DNA of 21,075 nt from Thermohalobaculum sp039178805 (GTDB lineage Bacteria > Pseudomonadota > Alphaproteobacteria > Rhodobacterales > Rhodobacteraceae), in contig JBCDFC010000065.1 in the NCBI GenBank assembly GCA_039178805.1, positions 1-21,075 of the forward strand. Direction: 5' to 3'. This document shows, one piece after another, positions 14,308 to 21,075 of this stretch. A program made the translations under genes and the position numbers. The notes below the pieces were generated by a model that saw only the letters and a list, made by a program, of their open reading frames with translations, was not told the origin of the DNA and searched no databases. Position 1 is the stretch's first letter; every line of letters begins with the position of its first letter.

Positions 14308-15838
14308 GGGGATCCTGATCGGCCTCGGCACGGCCCTCACTTTCCAGAACCTGATCATGGTGGTGGTCGGCTGCCTGGTCGGCACCTTTATCGGGATGCT
14401 GCCGGGGCTCGGGCCCATGTCGGCCATCGCACTGATGATCCCGATTGCCATCGGGTTCGACCCGGCGGCGGGCATCATCCTGATGGCGGCGGTGTACTAT
14501 GGTGCGATCTTCGGTGGCTCGACCTCGTCCATCCTGATCAACGCGCCGGGCGTTGCCTCGACGGTTGCGACGTCCTTCGACGGCTATCCGCTGGCGAAAC
14601 AGGGCCATGCGGGCAAGGCGCTGGCGATCGCGGCCTATGCGAGCTTCTCGGGCGGGGTGATCGGGGCGCTCCTGCTGTTGGTCGCAGCGCCGAGCCTTGC
14701 GGAGGTGTCTCTCGCTTTCCAATCGACGGACTATTTCGCGCTGATGGTGCTGGGGCTCACGGCGGTCGCGGCCTTTGCGGGGCGTGGTCAGGTCTTGAAG
14801 GCGCTGTTGATGACGGTCGTGGGGCTGATGCTTTCGACCGTGGGGACGGATCAGACGCAGGGTATTCAGCGCTTCACCTTCGGGATGATCGACCTTTTGG
14901 ACGGCGTGTCGTTCCTACTGCTGGCAATGGCGACCTTCGCGCTTTCCGAGGCGCTGATGGGGGTGATGAAGCCTGTTTCTGAGGCCGACCGGCAGCGGGA
15001 GATGGACGCGCAGCGCGGCGTCGGCAACATGAAGGTGACCGGGGCCGAGGCTGTGGAGATCGCCCCCGTGATCGGTCGCTCCTCGATCCTCGGGTTCTTG
15101 ATCGGCGTGCTGCCGGGGGCGGGGGCGACGATTGCAAGCTTCCTCGCCTATGGCACCGAGCAGCGGCTGGCCGGGTCGCGGAAGGGGGCGCTTTTCGGCA
15201 AAGGCTCGATCCGCGGATTGGCAGCACCGGAGAGCGCGAACAATGCCGCGGCGACGGGGTCCTTCGTGCCGCTCCTGACGCTAGGCATCCCGGGATCGGG
15301 CACGACGGCGATCATGCTGGGGGCGCTCATCTCATACGGCATTCAGCCGGGGCCACGGCTCTATATCGATCAGCCGGACGTGTTCTGGTCCGTGATCATC
15401 AGCATGTGGATCGGCAATGTGATCCTCTTGATCCTGAACCTGCCGCTCATCCCCTATATCGCGCGGGTCCTGGCGATCCCGGGGCGGTTTCTGTTGCCGA
15501 TGATCTTCTTCTTCTCGCTCATCGGCGTCTATTTCGTCAGCTTCAACACCTTCGACATCCATATGATGGTGGTGTTCGCGGTGGCGGCGGTCGCGCTGCG
15601 GCTGCTAGGCTTTCCGATGGCGCCGATGATCCTGGGCTACATCCTGGGGGGCATGATGGAGGAGAACCTGCGCCGCGCGCTCCTCATCAACAACGATAGC
15701 TGGTCGTTCCTGTGGGAGCGGCCGTTAACGCTCTCGATCTTGCTCATTGCGCTCGCGACCATCCTGATCCCGATCGTGGCGCCTTATCTCGGCCGTTTGC
15801 TGGGACGCCGGCGCGAAGGAGCTGGCGAGGGCGGGTAA
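14300..15838 (+). CDS. tctA: Tripartite tricarboxylate transporter large membrane subunit
   Basis: This roughly 512-residue polytopic membrane protein has about 11-12 helices, a normal length for TctA. Signatures are GMLPGLGPMSAIALMIP near the start, FGGSTSSILINAPGVAST in the first half, and the repeated form in the second half, GVLPGAGATIASFLAYGTEQ with TLGIPGSGTTAIMLGAL. These Gly/Pro-rich re-entrant motifs define the family. The ATG at 14300, overlapping the tctB end by 8 bases, is preferred to the GTG three codons earlier because GGGGGTG lies upstream at usable distance. It forms the ion-driven pore that takes substrate from TctC. Confidence 0.94.
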   Translation: MIEGILIGLGTALTFQNLIMVVVGCLVGTFIGMLPGLGPMSAIALMIPIAIGFDPAAGIILMAAVYYGAIFGGSTSSILINAPGVASTVATSFDGYPLAKQGHAGKALAIAAYASFSGGVIGALLLLVAAPSLAEVSLAFQSTDYFALMVLGLTAVAAFAGRGQVLKALLMTVVGLMLSTVGTDQTQGIQRFTFGMIDLLDGVSFLLLAMATFALSEALMGVMKPVSEADRQREMDAQRGVGNMKVTGAEAVEIAPVIGRSSILGFLIGVLPGAGATIASFLAYGTEQRLAGSRKGALFGKGSIRGLAAPESANNAAATGSFVPLLTLGIPGSGTTAIMLGALISYGIQPGPRLYIDQPDVFWSVIISMWIGNVILLILNLPLIPYIARVLAIPGRFLLPMIFFFSLIGVYFVSFNTFDIHMMVVFAVAAVALRLLGFPMAPMILGYILGGMMEENLRRALLINNDSWSFLWERPLTLSILLIALATILIPIVAPYLGRLLGRRREGAGEGG

Positions 15839-15893
15839 GGGGTTTCGGGGCCTCGTTTGCAGTGTCGCCGACGCGACGCTCGTGTCGCTCAGT

Positions 15894-15911
15894 CACCGCC
15901 TTGCGGCGGTG
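15894..15911. terminator. Hairpin between convergent tctA and DUF2189 genes
   Basis: CACCGCC (15894-15900) and GGCGGTG (15905-15911) form a perfect 7-bp GC stem with a TTGC loop, 56 bases past tctA and 28 bases past the opposite gene's end. It has no T-run, so it is a candidate bidirectional transcript-end hairpin only. Confidence 0.4.
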
Positions 15912-15938
15912 CCGAAGCGGGTGGCGCTGGCGGCGGGT

Positions 15939-16814
15939 TCAGTTCCTCGCACCGGGCCAGGCGATGGCGCGGCGATAGAGATGCCAAGTCGCATGCCCGA
16001 GGAGCGGCATGACGAAGATGAGGCCCACGAAAGCCGGCAGGGACCCCACGACAAGAAAGAGCGCCACGAGGAAGCCCCAGGCGAGCATGGTGCCGGGGTT
16101 TTGGCGCAAGACGTCGATGGACGTTTCTACCGCGACCCTCAGCCCCACATCGCGATCGGCGAGGATCGGGAAAGCGAAGGCCGCGACCGCGAGCGCCGCG
16201 AGGGCGAAGAGAAAGCCCACGCCCGTCCCGCCGATGATCATCACCCAGCCTGCCGTCGTGCCGAGGGCGTTGTCGAAGAAATCGGCAATCGAGACCGGGT
16301 GACCGGGCCCGAGTGTGAGATCGTAGAGGATCTGCGCGAAGACGAGCCAGGCCACATAGAGCGCGATGAGAGCGAGACCGAGCAAGAAGATCGCGCCGAA
16401 GGAGGGGCTTGCCAGGACGCTGAGCGCATCGGCCCAGCCCGCAGGGCGTCCGTCCTCCCGTCGCTTCGAGAGCTCGTAGACCGAGACGGCGAAGAAGGGT
16501 CCGAGGAGCGCGAAACCTGCGGCGATTGGGAAGATCAGAGGCAGATGCGCGGTGTCATAGGCGAGGACGGAGATCACGACGCCGATGACGGGATAAATGA
16601 GGCAGAGCGCGACCACGTCGCTGCGGAAACGGCCGATATCCTCCCATCCCTCGGCGAGGGCCTCGGAGAGATCGCCGAGCGTGATCCTGCGTGTCGCCGG
16701 TTTCGCGGTCTCTCCTGCGACGCCACGGATGGCGCGGGCGACGGAGGCGAGCCAGCCGGTGGCGTTCGCGACCTGTTGGCCGGTGTATTCGATCGGGTTC
16801 TTAATGGTTTCCAT
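15939..16814 (-). CDS. DUF2189 integral membrane protein
   Basis: This 291-residue protein has a cytoplasmic N-terminal region of about 65 residues, including ITLGDLSEALAEGWEDIGRF, which opens the DUF2189 domain. About six transmembrane helices follow (for example LCLIYPVIGVVISVLAY, FPIAAGFALLGPFFAVSVYE, VGFLFALAALAVAAFAFPIL). YELSKRREDG lies in a cytoplasmic loop, and PLLGHATWHLYRRAI at the C-terminus is very typical of the family. The ATG at 16812-16814 has GGGAGAGG upstream. It lies 163 bases downstream of pepN on the same strand and converges on tctA. No molecular function is established for the family and the context adds nothing specific. Confidence 0.88.
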   Translation of the reverse strand: METIKNPIEYTGQQVANATGWLASVARAIRGVAGETAKPATRRITLGDLSEALAEGWEDIGRFRSDVVALCLIYPVIGVVISVLAYDTAHLPLIFPIAAGFALLGPFFAVSVYELSKRREDGRPAGWADALSVLASPSFGAIFLLGLALIALYVAWLVFAQILYDLTLGPGHPVSIADFFDNALGTTAGWVMIIGGTGVGFLFALAALAVAAFAFPILADRDVGLRVAVETSIDVLRQNPGTMLAWGFLVALFLVVGSLPAFVGLIFVMPLLGHATWHLYRRAIAWPGARN

Positions 16815-16977
16815 GCGTCCTCTCCCTTTGCCAAAGGCGGATGTCGGTAAGGATCGTCAGGGAAGAAAAGGTAGCCCGCCCGGGTGGATCGGAAAGCGTG
16901 GTTGAGGGGAGCGCGCGTGACGGCGTCAGCGCGAGGTCGGCCGTGGGGAGCGGGGGGCGGGTACTTTGCGGGACCGA

Positions 16978-19680
16978 TCAGCCCGCCAGCAAGCGCTCAA
17001 CGATCTCACGGCTGTTCCGGCTGAGATCGTTGAGAGCGGCGATGCGCTCCAGTTCGGCGCGCATGAGCGCCTGGCGATGGGGCGTGTAGCGGCGCCAGCT
17101 TTCGAAGCAGCCGCAGACGCGGGCGGCGGTCTGCGGGTTCAGCGCGTCGAGACGGATCAGCCAGTAGGCGACGAAGCGGTAGCCCGCACCGCTTTGAGCA
17201 TGGAAGCCCACAGGGTTTGCCATGCCGAAACTCGCGATGACGGAGCGGAACCGGTTCGGGCGTTTCCAGCTGAAGGCGGTGTCCTTGGTGAGTGCTTCGA
17301 CCCTGTCGACCGCGCCGGGCAGGGGGGCAGTCGCCTGCACGGCGAACCACTTGTCCATCACCAGCTCGTCACCCGACCAGCGCGCCCGGAAGGCTTCGAG
17401 GCGGGCATCGGCACCGGGCGCGCCGGAATGCACGAGGGCGGTGAGTGCGGCGAGGCTGTCGGTCATGTTGCTGGCATCGTCGAAATGCGTCTCGGCCGTG
17501 CGGTGCGCCTCCGCGCTGTCGGACGCGAGAAAGAGCGTCAGGCAACGATTGCGGAGCGCGCGCTGACCCGCTGAGGCTGCATCCGGCGTGTAGGGGCCCG
17601 CGACAGCCATTGCGCCGTAGGTCTCGGTGAGCAGGCTTCCCAGCCGTTCGCCGAGCGCTTGGCGCATGGTTTGGAGGGCGTGGTGGATGGCATCGGGATC
17701 GGCGGTGCCGCCTTGGCCAGCGATCTCTGCCGCCACTTCGTCATTGCCGGGGAGTTCGAGAACAAGCGCGCGGAAGGCGGGATCGAGATTGCGGTCAGCC
17801 AGAACGCGGCCGAGGGCATCGGTCCAGGCATCCGGGATCGCGGCCGCCGGGTCGGCGGTCCGTGTCAGAGCGATCGACATCGCGTAACGCCGCCCAGCCT
17901 CCCACCGGTTGAAGGGATCGGTGTCATGGGCGAGCAGGAACGCGCGTTCCGTATCTTCGATCTCACGCTCAAGGATCACGGGTGCAGAGAAGCCGCGCAG
18001 GAGCGAGACAGTGGGGCGGGGCTGATTGCCCGGCCCTTCGACCGTCTCACCTGCGGCGAGCAGGCGCGCCGTGCCATCCGCCGGCGCGATGCAGATCGTT
18101 TCGGACTGTTCGGTCAGGGCCACGACGGTCGTTGCCAAAACCTCCCGCCCGTTTCCGTCGAGGACGCCGAGGGCGAGCGGAATCACGAGGGGTGATTTCT
18201 CGGACTGCCCGGGGGTGGGTGAGAGCTGCTGGGTCAGCGTGAGGCTCAGCACCCGGCCATCCCATGCCTCCTTGACGGAGAGGCGGGGGGTCCCTGCCTG
18301 GCTCCACCAGCGGGCGAAGCGCGAGAGATCGATGCCGCAAGCATCTTCGAAGCAAGCCCGGAACTGTTCGATCGTGCAGGCCTGGCCGTCGTGACGTTCG
18401 AAGTAAAGATCGAGCGCCGCCCGGTAGCCCTCAGCCCCGACGAGCGTTCGTAGCATCCGGATGATCTCGGCGCCCTTCTCGTAGACGGTGGCCGTGTAGA
18501 AGTTGTTGATCTCGATATAGGCTTCGGGGCGCACCGGATGGGCGAGCGGACCCGCATCCTCGGGGAATTGCCGCGCCCTCAGCGCCTTGACCGCATCGAT
18601 ACGGCAGACGGCTTCCGAGCGTTCGTCCTCGCTAAAGCACTGATCGCGGAAGACGGTCAGCCCTTCCTTCAAGCAGAGCTGGAACCAGTCTCGGCAGGTG
18701 ATCCGGTTGCCCGTCCAATTGTGGAAATACTCATGCGCCACGATCCCTTCGATCAGCGCATAGTCCCGGTCGGTCGCGGTATCGGGGCTCGCCAGCACAT
18801 AACGCGAGTTGAAGATGTTGAGCCCCTTGTTCTCCATCGCGCCCATGTTGAAGTCGTCGACGGCGACGATCTGGAAGAGATCGAGATCGTATTCGCGACC
18901 ATAGGCCTGCTCGTCCCAAACCATCGAGCGTTCGAGCGCGTCCATGGCATAGGCGCAGCGCGTCTCATCCCCCGCCCGCACCCAAAGCTTGAGATCGACT
19001 TCGCGGCCGGAGGCGGTAACGAAGCGGTCCTCGTGGCTCACAAGCCGACCGGCGACGAGGGCGAAGAGATAGGCGGGCTTAGGGAAGGGATCGTGCCACT
19101 CAGCGAAGTGGCGCCCTTTCGCCAGCGCACCGGTCGTACCTGGATTGCCGTTGGACAACAGGATCGGGGCGGAGGAAGCGTCCGCTTCGATCCGAACGGT
19201 GAAGGGCGCCATCACATCGGGCCGGTCCGGATAGTAGGTGATCTTCCGGAACCCTTCGGCCTCGCACTGCGTGCAGAACATGCCGTTCGAGAGGTAGAGG
19301 CCTTCGAGTTCTGTATTGCTGTCGGGGTCGATCTCGGTCGTGCAATCCCACTCGAAGCTCGGACCGGGTAGAGCGGAGGGCGCAACGGTCATCCCCTCAC
19401 GATCGAGCGTCAGCGCGTCGCCCCCCTCCAAGGCTTGGCCGTCGATGGCTGCCGAGACCAGGGTGAGCTTGCGACCGTCGAGGCGGAGGGGCGGCAAGCT
19501 GTCAGTCGCGGTTTCGTCGTTCAGTCGGAAGGCGATCCTGGCACGGACGCGGGTTGCGCGCGGGGCGAGGTCGAAGTCGAGACGCACGTCGTCGATCAGC
19601 CAGGGGGGCGGTTGATAGTCGGCGAGCCGCACGGTCTGACCAGTCTCGGGCGCAGCGTCGGCGTCGGCGATCTCAACCAT
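16978..19680 (-). CDS. pepN: Aminopeptidase N (M1 family)
   Basis: This is a 900-residue cytosolic zinc aminopeptidase that removes N-terminal residues from peptides. Domains in order are the N-terminal beta domain (about 15-210), the thermolysin-like catalytic domain with the substrate motif GAMEN (280-284), zinc motif HEYFHNW (316-322) and third ligand Glu339 in CLKEGLT, a small beta domain from about 470, and the C-terminal helical domain. Length and motifs are those of the proteobacterial PepN subfamily. The ATG at 19678-19680 is chosen because the homologous region starts soon after it and GGAGC lies upstream. A frame open to 20169 runs over the divergent glycosyltransferase gene and would add a low-complexity Arg/Ala/Pro stretch. 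The last codons carry a perfect 13-bp inverted repeat (16996-17034). Confidence 0.95.
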   Translation of the reverse strand: MVEIADADAAPETGQTVRLADYQPPPWLIDDVRLDFDLAPRATRVRARIAFRLNDETATDSLPPLRLDGRKLTLVSAAIDGQALEGGDALTLDREGMTVAPSALPGPSFEWDCTTEIDPDSNTELEGLYLSNGMFCTQCEAEGFRKITYYPDRPDVMAPFTVRIEADASSAPILLSNGNPGTTGALAKGRHFAEWHDPFPKPAYLFALVAGRLVSHEDRFVTASGREVDLKLWVRAGDETRCAYAMDALERSMVWDEQAYGREYDLDLFQIVAVDDFNMGAMENKGLNIFNSRYVLASPDTATDRDYALIEGIVAHEYFHNWTGNRITCRDWFQLCLKEGLTVFRDQCFSEDERSEAVCRIDAVKALRARQFPEDAGPLAHPVRPEAYIEINNFYTATVYEKGAEIIRMLRTLVGAEGYRAALDLYFERHDGQACTIEQFRACFEDACGIDLSRFARWWSQAGTPRLSVKEAWDGRVLSLTLTQQLSPTPGQSEKSPLVIPLALGVLDGNGREVLATTVVALTEQSETICIAPADGTARLLAAGETVEGPGNQPRPTVSLLRGFSAPVILEREIEDTERAFLLAHDTDPFNRWEAGRRYAMSIALTRTADPAAAIPDAWTDALGRVLADRNLDPAFRALVLELPGNDEVAAEIAGQGGTADPDAIHHALQTMRQALGERLGSLLTETYGAMAVAGPYTPDAASAGQRALRNRCLTLFLASDSAEAHRTAETHFDDASNMTDSLAALTALVHSGAPGADARLEAFRARWSGDELVMDKWFAVQATAPLPGAVDRVEALTKDTAFSWKRPNRFRSVIASFGMANPVGFHAQSGAGYRFVAYWLIRLDALNPQTAARVCGCFESWRRYTPHRQALMRAELERIAALNDLSRNSREIVERLLAG
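16996..17034. repeat. Perfect 13-bp inverted repeat inside the 3' end of pepN
   Basis: CTCAACGATCTCA (16996-17008) and TGAGATCGTTGAG (17022-17034) are exact reverse complements across a 13-base spacer. They encode the residues around NDLSRN and REIVE, ending about 15 bases before the stop codon. The transcript should form a stable stem-loop. Confidence 0.85.
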
Positions 19681-19766
19681 CGGGGATGCTCCATGGCGTC
19701 TTCCTCTTCGGCATAGCGCGCAAGGCCCGTGCCGCCCAGCCCCATCGCCTGGGCTCGGTGCCGCAC

Positions 19767-19801
19767 AGGGGGCCATATAGGGGGCCGCAGAGAGTGCTAA
19801 A
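19767..19801 (-). promoter_or_regulatory. Possible pepN promoter overlapping a direct repeat
   Basis: On the minus strand TTTAGC (plus 19796-19801) and TATATG (plus 19774-19779) are 16 bases apart, a weak -35/-10 pair that would start about 87 bases before pepN. AGGGGGCC occurs twice (19767-19774 and 19779-19786) around the -10-like box. The evidence is pattern only. Confidence 0.3.
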
Positions 19802-19909
19802 ATCGATGCAGGGAGGGGGCGTGGCGCTTGACGTGTCGCTGTCGTAGAAGCGCTTCGCGGCCAGGGCGCCTCTGTCCATGATGCCGCGGTGCTTCTGCGC
19901 GAGGATGGT

Positions 19910-21075
19910 ATGGCTAGGGCAGGGAGCGGCGCGAAGGGCAGCTCTGGACGTGGAGCGGGTGCGAAGAAACCCGCAAGCCGCGGGCGGGCGACGACTGGCC
20001 AAGCCACCAAGGCCAAGCCGGGCGGCAAGGGCGGCAAGACCCGCCGCAAGGCGCAAGCGAATGCACGCACGAAGCGGGACGAGGCCGCCGGGCGCTGGAT
20101 CCTCGCCGCGGTCCTCTTGATCGGAGGGCTCACAGCCCTCCGTCTCGGCGTGAACGCGCTCGATCTCATACCCGTGCATTTCGACGAGGCGCAGTACTGG
20201 GCCTATGGGCAGGAGCTCGCTTGGGGCTACTTCTCCAAGCCACCTCTCGTCGGCGCCGTCATCAGGATCACGACCGATTTCGGTGGGGACACGCTCTTCT
20301 GGCTGCGCTTCGGCGCTCCCGTCGCTCATGCGATCATCGCGGTAGGCCTCTTTGTCCTGGGCCGCCGGCTCTTCGATGCTGCGACCGGGTTCTGGGCGGC
20401 GGCTGCATACGCGCTCGCGCCCGGTGTCAGCGTCTCGTCGATGATCATGTCGACCGACCCGGTGATGATGGCGTTCTGGGTCCTGGCGCTTCTTTTCTGG
20501 CTCCGCGCGGCCGAGGGCGGAGGAGCGACAGACTGGGCGCTCATGGGCGTCATGATCGGTCTTGGCGCCCTCGCGAAATACACAATGCTGGTCCTACCCG
20601 TCGGCGCCCTCGGCTATGCGCTCCTCTCCGCGCGCGGGCGCGACTGGAGGGGTACGGGGATCGTGGTGGCGGCCGCGTTGGTCGTGCTTGGCCCCAATCT
20701 TCTTTGGAACCTCGACAACAGCTTCGCGACCGTCACCCATGTGGCCGAGGACGCCGATCCAGGGGACGGCTACCTCAACCCGCTGAAGTTTCTGGAGTTC
20801 TTGGGCGCCCAGTTCGGCGTGATCGGCCCTGTGCTCTTTCCGGCGATCCTCGCGGCCTTCTGGTTCCGCGGCACCTGGCGCGAGGATTGGCGCATGCGTC
20901 TCCTCGCCTGGCAGACGGGCACGCTCCTCTTCGCCATGCTGGCGCTCGCCTTCGTGACGCGAGCGCAACCGAACTGGGCCGCCCCGGCCTATGTCGCGGG
21001 TAGCCTCTTCGCCGTTCGCTTCTTGATGGGTTTGGGTGCGGCACGTCTCCTTCGCTGGCAGCTCGGCCTCGGCGC
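19910..21075 (+). CDS. Family 39 (GT-C) glycosyltransferase, 3' end beyond window
   Basis: The first 388 residues are present and the frame is open at the window edge. The ATG at 19910 follows GAGG at good spacing. About 60 residues of very basic, Gly/Ala/Lys/Arg-rich low-complexity sequence precede the first membrane helix (WILAAVLLIGGLTALRLGVN, about 63-82). PVHFDEAQYWAYGQELAWGY (88-107) contains the acidic Asp92-Glu93 pair in the first periplasmic loop and YFSKPPLVG (108-116), typical of ArnT/dolichyl-phosphate-mannose-transferase-like bacterial enzymes. Several further helices follow. Such proteins transfer a sugar from a lipid-phosphate donor on the periplasmic side of the inner membrane; donor and acceptor are unknown. 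It is divergent from pepN. Confidence 0.85.
   Translation, partial: MARAGSGAKGSSGRGAGAKKPASRGRATTGQATKAKPGGKGGKTRRKAQANARTKRDEAAGRWILAAVLLIGGLTALRLGVNALDLIPVHFDEAQYWAYGQELAWGYFSKPPLVGAVIRITTDFGGDTLFWLRFGAPVAHAIIAVGLFVLGRRLFDAATGFWAAAAYALAPGVSVSSMIMSTDPVMMAFWVLALLFWLRAAEGGGATDWALMGVMIGLGALAKYTMLVLPVGALGYALLSARGRDWRGTGIVVAAALVVLGPNLLWNLDNSFATVTHVAEDADPGDGYLNPLKFLEFLGAQFGVIGPVLFPAILAAFWFRGTWREDWRMRLLAWQTGTLLFAMLALAFVTRAQPNWAAPAYVAGSLFAVRFLMGLGAARLLRWQLGLG

Noticed and set aside
13489..14478. Minus-strand open frame of 329 codons
   Set aside because: It runs against tctC, tctB and tctA and has low-complexity, charged sequence without domains.
15882..16850. Plus-strand open frame of 322 codons rich in Glu, Arg and Asp
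   Set aside because: It is antisense to the DUF2189 membrane protein; the highly charged composition is the typical complement of membrane-helix codons.
19681..20169. N-terminal extension of pepN by 163 residues
   Set aside because: It would overlap the divergent glycosyltransferase start, is Arg/Ala/Pro low complexity, and the PepN homology begins after the internal ATG at 19680.

Overview
This GC-rich window has compact, overlapping operons, GTG starts in some genes, and dispersed palindromic repeats built on a CCGGATCAAGTCCGG-type core. That combination fits a chromosomal stretch from an alphaproteobacterium, probably Rhodobacterales or Hyphomicrobiales. This assignment rests on gene content and repeat style only.

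Layout. Positions 1-786 hold the 5' part of an IS630-type insertion sequence on the minus strand, cut by the window edge; its transposase is split into two frames. Positions 1151-9337 hold a polyamine-themed region, mostly minus strand. It contains an acetylpolyamine amidohydrolase/histone-deacetylase-fold enzyme, a PotD-type binding protein, an alpha/beta hydrolase, a plus-strand peptidoglycan amidase, a family 2 glycosyltransferase, and the potA-potB-potC transporter operon (read right to left). A 473-base gene-free stretch (9338-9810) is filled with palindromic repeats. Positions 9811-12527 (minus) hold an M24 metallopeptidase-fold hydrolase, a two-cysteine maleate isomerase/Asp-Glu racemase-fold enzyme and a pyrroline-5-carboxylate-reductase-like dehydrogenase. 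Divergent from them, 12689-15838 (plus) is a complete tctC-tctB-tctA tripartite tricarboxylate-type transporter. The right end carries a DUF2189 membrane protein, aminopeptidase N (pepN), and the start of a family 39 (GT-C) glycosyltransferase running off the edge.

How the genes may work together. PotABC and PotD import polyamines, and the deacetylase-fold enzyme could remove acetyl groups from imported acetylpolyamines. The divergent TctCBA and M24/isomerase/dehydrogenase genes look like an uptake-plus-catabolism module for an unidentified, probably nitrogen-containing carboxylate. The module echoes ectoine degradation (an M24 hydrolase plus an EutA-like protein) without its other enzymes, and I regard it as the best candidate for an undescribed pathway here. 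Non-coding structures worth attention are a perfect 13-bp inverted repeat inside the 3' end of pepN, an 8-bp inverted repeat between the two divergent catabolic operons, and a nested palindrome plus a four-copy 9-base tandem repeat just downstream of potC.
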